From contig DASSMA010000082.1 in NCBI GenBank assembly GCA_035689115.1, positions 62,001-126,000 of the forward strand: a DNA stretch of 64,000 bases, given 5' to 3'. The notes below the pieces were generated by a model, which saw only the letters and a list, made by a program, of their open reading frames with translations, was not told the origin of the DNA and ran no database searches. The position numbers and the translations under genes were made by a program. This stretch comes from JAHFUS01 sp035689115. GTDB lineage: Bacteria > Actinomycetota > Acidimicrobiia > Acidimicrobiales > GCA-2861595. This document shows, in pieces, positions 32,110 through 40,146 of this stretch (its first letter is position 1; every line of letters begins with the position of its first letter).

Positions 32110-32553
32110 ATGGAAACCACGAGCCCTCTCGCGAACACCATCACCCTTGGCGTGCAGGATCTCGAGCGCCAGCGCGAGTTCTATCGCGCGCTCGGGTGGC
32201 CCACCGCCTACGAGGACGACGACTTCGTTGCGTTCGAGCTGCGAGGTGCCGTCCTGGCCCTCTTCCCTCTCGAGAAGCTCGCCGCCGACAGCCGGGCACA
32301 ACCGGAACGGGGGCAGGGCGGCATCCGGTTCAGCATGATCATCTCGATGGACACGCCGGGCGCCGTCGACGAACTGGCCGAGCGGGCACGGGCAGCCGGA
32401 GCGACGTTCACCAAGCCGCCCACCGATGCCGAGTTCTTCGAGGGCCGCGACGCGTACTTCGCCGATCCCGAGGGCAACTTCTGGGAGATCGCCTATGCAC
32501 CGGCCGACAACCCTGTTGTCGCCGCGGCGCGGCGAGCGGCCGGGATCAGTTGA
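32110..32553 (+). CDS. VOC family protein
   Basis: 147 residues, glyoxalase-like domain: ITLGVQDLERQREFYRALGW, VLALFPLEKLAADS, FSMIISMDTPGAVDELAERA and the final FADPEGNFWEIAYAP with the C-terminal metal-ligand Glu. The 109-base interval upstream contains two GAATTC palindromes separated by about 20 bases, which may be regulatory, and no strong promoter was picked. Substrate unknown. Confidence 0.85.
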   Translation: METTSPLANTITLGVQDLERQREFYRALGWPTAYEDDDFVAFELRGAVLALFPLEKLAADSRAQPERGQGGIRFSMIISMDTPGAVDELAERARAAGATFTKPPTDAEFFEGRDAYFADPEGNFWEIAYAPADNPVVAAARRAAGIS

Positions 32554-32584
32554 CGCGGCGACGGGTCGCCTGAACGGCCCGCCG

Positions 32585-33100
32585 TCACAGGTCGGCCCAG
32601 TCGTCCGCCGTGAGCTGGCTCCTGGCTGCGAGCTCCTGCAGGTACTGCGGCATCCGGCCAACGCCGAAGTCGTAGAACCGCACCCAGGTGGGGCTGACGG
32701 CGATCCGGGCCATCCGGTCGTACATCCTCCTGCAGTTCTCCTCGAACACGGCCGCAGCATCCGCATCCATGCTCCTGCGGGCTGCGGCGAGGTACTCCGG
32801 AACGAGGCCGTCGACGATCGTCACCTCCGCCCGGCCGCGAACCGACAGGGCGCGCGCTCCGCCGGGCGAATCCCCCTGGTCGATCGCCAGCGCGACTTCC
32901 GGGCGCGCGGACAGTGCGGCGACCTTCGGCGCGGTGGGCGCCGTCGAGATCACGAATTGCTCGCCGGTCCAGAACACGCCGACCATGACCACTCGCGGCG
33001 CCCCATCGGGACCGACATACGCCAGGTGGGCCGAGGACGACTCGAGCAGGTCCGGTGCGCCAGGGGTGGACAGTTCCCGTTCGATGTCTTCCCGCCTCAT
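32585..33100 (-). CDS. Pyridoxamine 5'-phosphate oxidase-like FMN-binding protein
   Basis: 171 residues with the split-barrel fold of PNPOx-like proteins: HLAYVGPDGAPRVVMVGVFW, EQFVISTAPTAPKVAAL, VALAIDQGDSPGG and ALSVRGRAEVTIVDGLV. In actinobacteria many members bind F420 or heme rather than FMN; the cofactor cannot be told here. The C-terminus has an extra aromatic helix (VRFYDFGVGRMPQYL). Divergent from a truncated regulator gene, with 108 bases between. Confidence 0.8.
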   Translation of the reverse strand: MRREDIERELSTPGAPDLLESSSAHLAYVGPDGAPRVVMVGVFWTGEQFVISTAPTAPKVAALSARPEVALAIDQGDSPGGARALSVRGRAEVTIVDGLVPEYLAAARRSMDADAAAVFEENCRRMYDRMARIAVSPTWVRFYDFGVGRMPQYLQELAARSQLTADDWADL

Positions 33101-33208
33101 CGCCTCGCCTCCGGTCGTGCGGCCCGAGAACCCGAGCTGCGTCCTTTTCGGTCCGGAGACACCCTTCCACAGTCACAAGGGGTCGCAGTCGTCGGCGAGA
33201 CTGCTCGG

Positions 33209-33445
33209 GTGACCCCGCTGCGGCTGTGCCCGACCCTCGTGGCGAGAGACACCGAGTGGGCGGTCCTCGACTCGGCCCTCCGGGCCGTGCGCAACGGCGA
33301 CGGACGCTTCATCGCGCTGCTCGGCGAGGCGGGGATCGGCAAGTCGCGCCTGGTCGCCGAGGTCGCCGACGCGGCACGGGGGCAGGGTGTGCCCGTGCTG
33401 CTGGGCCGGGCGGTCGACTCGCCCACGCCGGCGCCGTTCGAAACG
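33209..33445 (+). pseudogene. 5' fragment of an AAA-ATPase LuxR-type regulator gene
   Basis: From GTG 33209 about 75 residues match the N-terminus of large AAA/LuxR (MalT- or adenylate-cyclase-associated) ATPases: LVARDTEWAVLDSALRAVRNG, then the P-loop GEAGIGKSRLVAEVADAA and VPVLLGRAVDSPTPAPF. Such proteins are usually 900-1100 residues. After about 33440 the similarity ends and the frame simply runs antisense through another gene fragment. It is therefore a truncated gene joined tail to tail with the fragment at 33440-33721. Confidence 0.7.
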
Positions 33446-33721
33446 GTCGCCAGGCGCCAGCGCGAAGCCGTCCGTGATCAGTGCCGCGCGGCCGGGCTCT
33501 CCGCGTCGATCGAGGAACTCGACGCTGACGACACGCCCGCTACCCGCTGGACCGGCGACACCCTCCCGGATGATCGTGAAGTGATCGCCCGATCGGACGA
33601 CGCCGCCGACGACCTGCCCGGCGGCGACCGGATGCGGTCGACCGGTGATGGTGAACACCTCCTCTACGACGAACTTCCACGCCTGCGCCTCACGTAGCGC
33701 CTCCTTGCCGTCAGGCGTCAA
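33440..33721 (-). pseudogene. EF-Tu domain-2-like gene fragment
   Basis: About 85 residues resemble the beta-barrel domain 2 of EF-Tu-like proteins that occur as stand-alone small genes in actinobacteria: FVVEEVFTITGRPHPVAAG, GVVRSGDHFTI and GRVVSVEFLDR, ending GFALAPGDRFE. No good start codon exists (only TTG at 33721) and no own stop: the frame continues antisense to the ATPase fragment. The C-terminal end is cut at about 33440, the same point where the facing fragment ends. It may still be partly translated but is best called a remnant. Confidence 0.55.
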
Positions 33722-33745
33722 CCGCCAGCGGGCGCTCGAGTCGGA

Positions 33746-33904
33746 CTACGAGACGAAGCCCATCGACCTGAGCCTCTCCAGGTCCGATCGGACCTCGTCC
33801 GTGGTTCGTTGGTCGGCCTGCCGCTCCCGGTACAGGAACGCGATCGTCGCCGTATCCCGTTCTTTCTCGGTCAGCCCGAGCACGACGACGTCGCGCTCGT
33901 CCAC
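33746..33904 (-). CDS. Small hypothetical protein
   Basis: 52 residues from a GTG at 33904, strongly charged and helical: DERDVVVLGLTEKERDTATI followed by LYRERQADQRTTDEVRSDLERL. The sequence before the start (CGATGGT about 8 bases upstream) resembles the leaderless promoter spacing seen elsewhere in this window. No family recognised. It could be a small regulator or a gene remnant; the good helical periodicity favours a real product. Confidence 0.45.
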   Translation of the reverse strand: MDERDVVVLGLTEKERDTATIAFLYRERQADQRTTDEVRSDLERLRSMGFVS

Positions 33905-34058
33905 CCCACCATCGTCGCACCGCGAACCGTCGACCCCGGTTGGAACGCTGCGGACACATGCCCGCCATGTGCCTGTCGCCGTGGCGACTACGGCGGATGT
34001 CAAGCGACTCGTCGATCGGTCGTCCGTACCTTGATCGACGGGCAATTACGCTCTGCAG

Positions 34059-34283
34059 GTGTCGGCGACCGACCTCCTCCCCATCGTCGTTCTCGTGACC
34101 GTCCTGGGTATCGACGCGTGGGTCTTCACCGACGCTCAACGGAAGCAGTCGTCGGGCACACCGGTCGTCGCGACCCTTGGCCCACTCGAACTCACCTCTC
34201 CGACAGCGTGGCTCCTGGTCTGTCTGGTTCTGTTCGTCGTCTTCTTTCCCTTGTACGTCGTGGCCCGGGGCCAGGCGGGTTAG
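34059..34283 (+). CDS. Small two-helix membrane protein
   Basis: 74 residues from GTG 34059. Two hydrophobic helices (about 6-23 and 48-68) are joined by a polar loop containing DAQRKQSSG. TACGCT, 6 bases before the GTG, would fit a -10 box of a leaderless message. No recognised family; many actinobacteria have such small proteins next to regulators. The first helix is interrupted by Asp in GIDAWVF. Confidence 0.55.
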   Translation: MSATDLLPIVVLVTVLGIDAWVFTDAQRKQSSGTPVVATLGPLELTSPTAWLLVCLVLFVVFFPLYVVARGQAG

Positions 34284-34344
34284 TTCGCCACGGAGCGGAA
34301 GGACGACGGCGGTGTGTCGGCCGATGAGTGTGGGCCGGATCGGG

Positions 34345-34764
34345 TCAGCTCGACCGGCTGTCGGCGTAGTCAGCTCCGTTGGCCACGCTCCGACCCCCGG
34401 CGACCGCTGCGGCACCAGCGGCAGCGAACCTCTGCTCCATCCCGGGCGGCGTGTAGATCTCGATGATCCGCGCGAACTCGCCGCTGTCGTTCCACAGCTC
34501 GTGTTCGACGTGCCGCGGCATCAACAGCACGCCGCCGGCTCCGAGGACGGTCTCCTCGTCGCCGACACGGAAATGCACCTGTCCCGACACGACGATGTTG
34601 ATCTGGTCCTCGCTGTCGTGGAAGTGTGCGTCAACGTGCAGGCCCGGGGGCATGTCGACCGTTATCACGACAGCGTGCCCGCTGGTGCTGGCGCCGGGCA
34701 CGACGACCCGGAACGGCGTCCCGTCAATTGCATCTCCGGCACCCCACGAAACCCCGATGCTCAT
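34345..34764 (-). CDS. Cupin domain protein
   Basis: 139 residues, one cupin barrel. Motif 1 is seen as VDAHFHDSEDQINIVVSGQVHFRVGD (about 43-68) with two His and a Glu-like ligand set, and motif 2 as LMPRHVEHELWNDSGE. Metal-binding small-molecule or sensor role; the substrate is unknown. An Ala/Gly/Ser-rich tail follows the barrel. Divergent from a TetR gene with a perfect inverted repeat between them, so it is the probable target of that repressor. AAAGGGTGG lies before the ATG. Confidence 0.87.
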   Translation of the reverse strand: MSIGVSWGAGDAIDGTPFRVVVPGASTSGHAVVITVDMPPGLHVDAHFHDSEDQINIVVSGQVHFRVGDEETVLGAGGVLLMPRHVEHELWNDSGEFARIIEIYTPPGMEQRFAAAGAAAVAGGRSVANGADYADSRSS

Positions 34765-34786
34765 CGTCCACCCTTTCGCTAGTAGT

Positions 34787-34813
34787 CATCACTAGTGTTT
34801 CTCACTAGTGATG
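34787..34813. promoter_or_regulatory. TetR operator between cupin and tetR-type genes
   Basis: Perfect inverted repeat with 11-base arms, CATCACTAGTG and CACTAGTGATG, separated by TTTCT, inside a larger set of CTAGTA and TACTAG half-sites (34780-34823). It lies between divergent genes, 23 bases from the cupin start and 20 bases from the regulator start, so one bound TetR dimer or pair could shut both promoters. Confidence 0.8.
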
Positions 34814-34833
34814 AGTACTAGTAGAGTACGGAG

Positions 34834-35469
34834 ATGGCGCGTGTCAAGGGGCAATCGCGACAGGAGAAGGCGGCAGCCACCCGCCGCCGCATGCTGGAAG
34901 CGGCGTACGAGCAGTTCTGCCGCGACGGCTACCGGGCCACGACCATGGAGGCCATCGCCGAGCGGGCCGGCGTCGCCGTGCAGACGCTGTACTTCAGCTT
35001 CCACACCAAAGACGAGCTGTTCCAACAGGTGCACGAGCACACCGTCCTCGGCGACGAGAACCTCCCACCGCCCATGCAGCCCTGGTACCGGGCGGCGGTC
35101 GCTGCCGACGACGTGCGTGAAGCCCTACATCACATCTGCCGAGGCGTCCTGTCGATCGCAGGTCGAGTTGCGCCGATGGTCCCGGCGTTCCATGCCGTCG
35201 CCGGCGACCCCGCCGGCGAAGTTTGGGAAAACAGCCAACGCAAGCGCCACGACGGCATGGTCGACCTCGTCGGCGTCCTCACCACGAAAGCAAGCCTGCG
35301 GAAGGGCGTCACCAAGGCGCAGGCGGCCGACGTGCTCTACCTCCTACTCGGCCCGGATGTCTACTGGACGATGGTCCTCGGACGCGGCTGGAGCGAACGC
35401 CAGCTGGCGAGCTGGACCGAACGGGTCGCTCTCGCCGACCTGTTCGGAGCCGCGCCGGACTCCGCCTGA
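34834..35469 (+). CDS. TetR family transcriptional regulator
   Basis: 211 residues. The N-terminal helix-turn-helix (about 14-60) contains RRRMLEAAYEQFCRDGYRATTMEAIAERAGVAVQTLYFSFHTKDELF-like sequence, split here by reference to positions only. The C-terminal ligand domain is typical and ends with an acidic-aromatic segment. No ribosome site is well placed (GGAG touches the ATG), so the message may be leaderless. Likely represses itself and the divergent cupin gene through the repeat at 34787-34813. Confidence 0.9.
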   Translation: MARVKGQSRQEKAAATRRRMLEAAYEQFCRDGYRATTMEAIAERAGVAVQTLYFSFHTKDELFQQVHEHTVLGDENLPPPMQPWYRAAVAADDVREALHHICRGVLSIAGRVAPMVPAFHAVAGDPAGEVWENSQRKRHDGMVDLVGVLTTKASLRKGVTKAQAADVLYLLLGPDVYWTMVLGRGWSERQLASWTERVALADLFGAAPDSA

Positions 35470-35595
35470 GACGCGAACCGGGCAACCGGCTACTCCTGCG
35501 GCCTAGTGCACCATTTCGCAAGTCCTTGTGACGTCTCGCCGGCTCTCGCCGCCGAGCGCTCGGCGACACATCCACATGACGTACGAAATGAAGCA

Positions 35596-36846
35596 CTACC
35601 GGTCGTTCCTGTCGCCGACGCGGCTGACATCCGGCCCGGAGCCGATGCCCTGGCCGTCGGGGGTGAGGGCGGATGCGATGTCGTCGTCGGCGTCGAGCGC
35701 TCGGCGGACGCCGGCCTCGAGGAGGCCGAGTTCGTAGTCGAGCACGGCGTGGCGCGACTCCGGGGTGATCGCCTTGAGGTCCACGAGGGCGGAGCGGAGC
35801 CGTCGCCCCACCTGCGGCTGCGACGCCCCCGCCGTGCGCACCTCGTCGAAGGCGAGCCGCACATAGCCGTCCCACGTCACCTCGCGGGTGAGCAGGCGGA
35901 GCTCCCCGGCGGCGTCGCGGTGGCGCCCGTCGGGTAGCTCAGCGACCGCCAGGTGGCGGAGCGCGTCGTGGAGCCGGTGGACGGCCTGCACGGTGGTCGT
36001 CGGGTCCTGGCGGGCGCTGCGGGTCGCGATGTCGACCAGCTTCCGGAAGCCGTACGCCGGGTCGGTGTCGTGGGTGCGCTCGTCAGCGACGCCGACGAGG
36101 CGGCGCAGGCGGTCGGGGTCCACTCGGCCGGCATCGCCGTGGACGCGCAGCAGCGGCGCCCCGTTGGGGACGAAGTCCCCCATGGCCGGGACCAGCTCCA
36201 GGAGGCAGCCGGCGCGCTCTGCCTCCTCGACGAGCTGCCCGTGCTGGATGCGCACGACCTCGCCCGCCTCTGTCGCCGAGACCACCGCAGGGTCGTCGGG
36301 CGCCAGATCGGCGAGGCGGTCGGGGAAGCGGGCCGCCAGCTGGCCGTGCAGGTTGTCCCCGACGAGGTCGATGAGCCCGGACACCCGGAGGGCCCGACCG
36401 GCCCGGTCGACGTAGAGCACGAGCACGACCAGGCTCGCGAGGGTGAGGGCGTAGGCGAGCAGGACGGTCAGGCCCGGCACGAAGCCGCGCTGGTCGTCGA
36501 CCTGGATCGCCGCCAGGGTGGTGAAGACGGCGGTGCCGCCGAAGAGCCCGAAGCTGAGCCGGTTGCCGCGATCGCGGAGCAGCGCCTGGACGATCCGGGG
36601 CGAGAACTGGCCCATGGCGAGCTGGATGCCGACGGTGACCACCGTGAGCACGAGCGTCACCAAGGTGATCATCGAGCTCGCGATCGTGGTGAGCACCGTC
36701 TGCGCGCCCGACGGCGTGCCCGTCAGCGTGGTCGGGACGAGGTCGGGGTGGGCGCGGTCGATCGCGACGGCGGCCACCGCGACGACGAGGCACAGGGCGA
36801 CGCACCCGAGCGGCACGGCCCACAGCTGGTGCGCGAGCCGTCGCAC
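35596..36846 (-). CDS. DUF2254 family membrane protein
   Basis: 416 residues. Four transmembrane helices lie in the first 150 residues (about 8-28, 52-78, 98-115 and 123-145), followed by a large cytoplasmic region of about 260 residues with SGLIDLVGDNLHGQLAARFPDR and VVRIQHGQLVEEAERAG. This matches the DUF2254 family; function unknown, possibly a channel-like or stress protein. Its GTG shares one base with the stop of the alcohol dehydrogenase gene (TAGTG), so they are coupled. About 126 bases without features follow its stop. Confidence 0.88.
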   Translation of the reverse strand: MRRLAHQLWAVPLGCVALCLVVAVAAVAIDRAHPDLVPTTLTGTPSGAQTVLTTIASSMITLVTLVLTVVTVGIQLAMGQFSPRIVQALLRDRGNRLSFGLFGGTAVFTTLAAIQVDDQRGFVPGLTVLLAYALTLASLVVLVLYVDRAGRALRVSGLIDLVGDNLHGQLAARFPDRLADLAPDDPAVVSATEAGEVVRIQHGQLVEEAERAGCLLELVPAMGDFVPNGAPLLRVHGDAGRVDPDRLRRLVGVADERTHDTDPAYGFRKLVDIATRSARQDPTTTVQAVHRLHDALRHLAVAELPDGRHRDAAGELRLLTREVTWDGYVRLAFDEVRTAGASQPQVGRRLRSALVDLKAITPESRHAVLDYELGLLEAGVRRALDADDDIASALTPDGQGIGSGPDVSRVGDRNDR

Positions 36847-37985
36847 TACGGCTTCAGCACGACCTTGGTCCAGCCCTCGTCGCGGGCGTCGAAGTGCTCG
36901 TAGGCGTCGGGCGCCTGGTCGAGCGGCAGCTCGTGGCTGACGATCCAGGACGGCTTGGCCTTACCTGCGGCGATGAGGTCGCGCAGCCGGCGGTTGTACT
37001 TCTTCACCGGGCACTGCCCGCTGGCCAGGGTCTGGCCCTTGAACCAGTGCATGCCGTAGGCGAGGGCGACCTCTCCTTGCTTGGCCAGGTCGTCCGGGCC
37101 CCCAGGATCCTGGGGGACGTAGACGCCCACGGAGCCGATCCCGCCGGTGAAGCGGACGGACTGGACCAGGCTGTTCAAGGTCATGTTCGGGCGCTCGTTC
37201 CCCTCGTGGTCGTGCGCCTGGTAGCCCACGCACTCGCACCCGCGGTCGGCGCCCAGGCCCATCGTCTGGTCCTTCACGAACTCGACGGGGTCGACCTTGG
37301 AGTCGTCCACCGCGATGGCGCCGATCTCCTCGGCCAATCGCAGCCGGTCGGGGTGGCGGTCGACGACCATCACCTTGCTGGCGCCCTTGATCGTCGCCGA
37401 CAGTGCCGCCATGAGCCCGACCGGTCCGGCGCCGTAGATCACCACCGAGTCGCCCGGCATGACGCCCGCCAGCTCGGTCGCGTGGTAGCCGGTCGGGAAG
37501 ATGTCCGCCAGCATCACGTAGTCGTTCTCCTTCTCCACCGCATCCTCGCCGAGGCGTAGACAGTTGAAGTCGCCCCACGGCACCCGGAGGAACTCGGCCT
37601 GGCCGCCGGCCCACGGCCCCATGTCGGCGAACCCGTAGGCGGCGCCAGCCCAGTCCTCGACCGGCTGCGCGGTCAGGCAGTAGTTCGTGAACCCCTGCTC
37701 GCAGTTCTTGCAGTGCCCGCAGGCGACGTTGAACGGGAGGACGACGCGCTGGCCGACCCGGACCTTGTCCACGCCGTCACCGACCTCGACGACCTCGCCG
37801 AGGTTCTCGTGCCCGAACCACCGGCCGCGCTCGAAGTCGGTGCGGCCCTCGTACATGTGCAGGTCCGAGCCGCAGATGTTGGTGGCGGTGATGCGCACCA
37901 GGACATCGGTTGAGCGCTCGATGCGCGCATCCGGGACGTCCTTCACGCTGACCTGCCGGGGGCCCTCGTACACGACTGCCTTCAT
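36846..37985 (-). CDS. Zinc-dependent dehydrogenase, formaldehyde dehydrogenase-like
   Basis: 379 residues, close to glutathione-independent formaldehyde dehydrogenases. Catalytic zinc ligands are in NICGSDLHMYEG and WFGHENLGEV; the structural zinc lobe has all four Cys in CGHCKNCEQGFTNYC. The Rossmann motif VVIYGAGPVGLMAA is near 186, and the C-terminal insertion (GYQAHDHEGNERPNMTLNSL) is typical of this subgroup. It probably oxidises an aldehyde or alcohol with NAD. The next gene (DUF2254) overlaps it by one base. Confidence 0.88.
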   Translation of the reverse strand: MKAVVYEGPRQVSVKDVPDARIERSTDVLVRITATNICGSDLHMYEGRTDFERGRWFGHENLGEVVEVGDGVDKVRVGQRVVLPFNVACGHCKNCEQGFTNYCLTAQPVEDWAGAAYGFADMGPWAGGQAEFLRVPWGDFNCLRLGEDAVEKENDYVMLADIFPTGYHATELAGVMPGDSVVIYGAGPVGLMAALSATIKGASKVMVVDRHPDRLRLAEEIGAIAVDDSKVDPVEFVKDQTMGLGADRGCECVGYQAHDHEGNERPNMTLNSLVQSVRFTGGIGSVGVYVPQDPGGPDDLAKQGEVALAYGMHWFKGQTLASGQCPVKKYNRRLRDLIAAGKAKPSWIVSHELPLDQAPDAYEHFDARDEGWTKVVLKP

Positions 37986-38083
37986 GTGCGCTCCTCTCGT
38001 GTTCTGCTCTCCCCAGCAGACATGACGCTCGCCGCCCGGCGCATCGGGAGAACGACCGATATGCGTGGCCGGGCGGCCCGAGC

Positions 38084-39112
38084 TCAGGCCGTCAGGAGTG
38101 CAGGCGGGACGAACAGCCCGCGCCGTTGCGCGCGGACGGCCGCCAGCGCCCGCGTGCTGGCCTCCAGCTTGGCGAGGATGTGCTCGATGTGCGTGGCGAT
38201 GGTGCGCGGGGTGACGAAGAGGCACCGCGCCGCCTCTCCGTTGTGAAGGCCGGCGATCAGCAGGCCGAGCACCTCGAGCTCGCGAGGGGTCAGCCCGCAC
38301 AGGTCGCCGCACGGTGACAACACGACAATGCCGGACAGGTGGTGCGGGACGTCGACGGGGACCCCCATCGCGGTCGCCGTCAGGTAGCCGCCAGGCTCGT
38401 CTGGCGCCGGCACCAGGAACGACGTCTGCGGGCCGTCGAGCAGCGACCGGGCGGCTTCCAGCACCGGCGAGCCGGAATCGAGGGCTGCGTGTCCAGGCAG
38501 CCCCGGCACCTCCTCCACGCCGCCCGTCCCGGTGAGGAGCACAGCGGCTGTCGCGCCGTGCACGGTCCGGGCCGCAGCGGCGGCCGAGCCGAGCGGGTCG
38601 ATCGCCTGGGCGAGTGCCGGCCCGAGCGCGGCGAGCAGGTCACGGGCGGCGTCCGAGGGTACAGCCGAGCTGGTCGTGAACAGCCCGAGGAACCCGAGGT
38701 GCCGGCCGTCGGCGGCGAACAGGCACAACCCCAGCCCCTCGCGGAGGCCGGCGGGCAACAGGCACTCGGCCCACGTCCGCAGCTCGCTCGCCGGCACGGG
38801 GAAGTCGGCCACGCGCAGCGGCGTCCGGGAGCGCGCCATCCCGAGCAGCTCGATCTCGTCGACCAGGACCAGCCCGTCCAGATAGGCACCCGTCCGCCGG
38901 TCCCACCCCGTGCTGACGAGCGAGCGGTGGCCGCGCCCGTCGTCGTCGCGCAGCGCCAGCCACGCTCCGTCGAACGGCAGCAGCCGGTGCAGCGGCACGA
39001 GGAGCGCTGCGGCGCGCTCGGCAGGGTCGCCCGGCATCGTCGCGATCCGCGACACCTCCCTTGCGATGTCGCCGGCCTCGCCCGGCCGCTCCACGGCTCG
39101 ACCGGTCGACAT
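38084..39112 (-). CDS. LuxR family regulator with GAF-like sensor domain
   Basis: 342 residues. A GAF-like domain spans about 10-175 (LVPLHRLLPFDGAWLALRDD, LREGLGLCLFAADGRHLGFLGLF), with a second, shorter regulatory stretch after it. The C-terminal LuxR helix-turn-helix (about 270-325) is LTPRELEVLGLLIAGLHNGE followed by FVTPRTIATHIEHILAKL, where the normal ARxL segment is intact. Ligand unknown. ATG 39112 is the most likely start. It stands alone between the formaldehyde dehydrogenase and the monooxygenase gene, with 98 bases before the former. Confidence 0.88.
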   Translation of the reverse strand: MSTGRAVERPGEAGDIAREVSRIATMPGDPAERAAALLVPLHRLLPFDGAWLALRDDDGRGHRSLVSTGWDRRTGAYLDGLVLVDEIELLGMARSRTPLRVADFPVPASELRTWAECLLPAGLREGLGLCLFAADGRHLGFLGLFTTSSAVPSDAARDLLAALGPALAQAIDPLGSAAAAARTVHGATAAVLLTGTGGVEEVPGLPGHAALDSGSPVLEAARSLLDGPQTSFLVPAPDEPGGYLTATAMGVPVDVPHHLSGIVVLSPCGDLCGLTPRELEVLGLLIAGLHNGEAARCLFVTPRTIATHIEHILAKLEASTRALAAVRAQRRGLFVPPALLTA

Positions 39113-39147
39113 CAGGTCCGTCCCGGCGCTCTGACGTGCAGGAATTC

Positions 39148-39762
39148 CTAGGCGGTGACGACCTTGTCGGCGAGGACGTCGGCGAAGGACATGTGGGGAA
39201 GGCCGTCGAGCCAGGGAAGGCCGTGCGCCGCCAGCTGCTGCGGGATCTTCCCTCGGAGGTGCGCTCGGCGTCCCTTGGGGTTGGGGAACACGTCGAAGAC
39301 GCCGTGGTCGCCGTTCTCGAAGCGGATGGCGAACCAGTTCGTCGTGCCGGGCTCCTGCTCGACGACGCTCTCCCCGTTCCGGAGGAACGTGGCGGCGTCG
39401 TCGCGGTGCGACTCCTTGATGGGAAGGCGCAGGAGCAGGCCCTTGGTCACCTCGCCGGAGGTGATCTTGTCGGCGAGGACGTCGACCTTCTCGATCTGAG
39501 GCTCCTCGCCGAGGAGGTCGGCATGGTCGCGCAGCGCGGCGACGACGCCACCGTTGAGGTGCGCGTCGCGGCCGGCGTCGTGGGGGAAGGCGTCGAAGAT
39601 CCCGTACTCGCCCCGGCCCATCCGCAACGCGAACCACGACGTGGTGTCCGGCTCAGCCTCGACGATCGACTGTGCAGCAACGAGGAGCTGTTCGAGCTCG
39701 TCCTCCTTCCCCGAAGCGGCCTCCAGTGTCGCGAACAGTCCACGGGTGGTTGTCGTCGTCAT
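39148..39762 (-). CDS. Tandem ABM-like (antibiotic biosynthesis monooxygenase) protein
   Basis: 204 residues built from two similar ferredoxin-like ABM domains: 8-100 (GLFATLEAASGKEDELEQLL ... WFALRMGRGEYGIFDAFPHDAGRDAHL) and 105-200 (GLLLRLPIKESHRDDAATFL ... WFAIRFENGDHGVFDVFPNPKGRRAHL, separated here into short pieces). The two halves probably form one intramolecular barrel that other members build as a dimer. Substrate unknown; such proteins are cofactor-free quinone-type monooxygenases or stress proteins. Confidence 0.82.
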   Translation of the reverse strand: MTTTTTRGLFATLEAASGKEDELEQLLVAAQSIVEAEPDTTSWFALRMGRGEYGIFDAFPHDAGRDAHLNGGVVAALRDHADLLGEEPQIEKVDVLADKITSGEVTKGLLLRLPIKESHRDDAATFLRNGESVVEQEPGTTNWFAIRFENGDHGVFDVFPNPKGRRAHLRGKIPQQLAAHGLPWLDGLPHMSFADVLADKVVTA

Positions 39763-40146
39763 CCTCTCGGCGTACCCGCAGGCCTCGGGAACTACCCCCG
39801 AAGCTACCGCGAGCGGTTCCGACGTCAGGCGACGGGCTCGCCGTAGCGGCGGGTGGGAGGGGCGAAACCACACGAGGATCCGTCGGGTGGACGACGGACT
39901 CCTCCCACGGCAAGCGGTCGACGACCTTGACCAGGTCTTCCATGTAGGTGTTAGGGGCAGTCCCCGGCGCTGCTCTCGACGCCCCAATGGCTACGCGCCT
40001 CGCGCACGAAGTCGGGACGCACCTCCGCCACGATCTCGTCAGGCGTGGCGCTGCCGCCGGCCACCAGGACCGCCGAGCCCACTCACGGGTCCACGACCTC
40101 CCGCCCGCTCCGGATCAGTGGCTTCACGTCGCACCCTCCGAACGTT
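39763..40146. other. Interval without a supported gene
   Basis: 384 bases between two minus-strand genes. Short frames exist on both strands, for example one starting with ATG at 39943 on the minus strand with about 17 residues of plausible helix, and a frame ending before 39946 that reads EARSHWGVESSAGDCP. Neither is long enough or recognisable enough to be called. The interval may contain debris of deleted genes and must contain the promoter of the monooxygenase gene at its low-coordinate end. Confidence 0.5.

Noticed and set aside
39653..39943. A frame starting with a good helix (MEDLVKVVDRLPWEES)
   Set aside because: Only about 17 residues look protein-like and it overlaps the antisense monooxygenase gene start; no ribosome site.
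40000..40140. Possible transposase debris (EARSHWGVESS-like string)
   Set aside because: The resemblance is limited to a few residues and there are no inverted ends.
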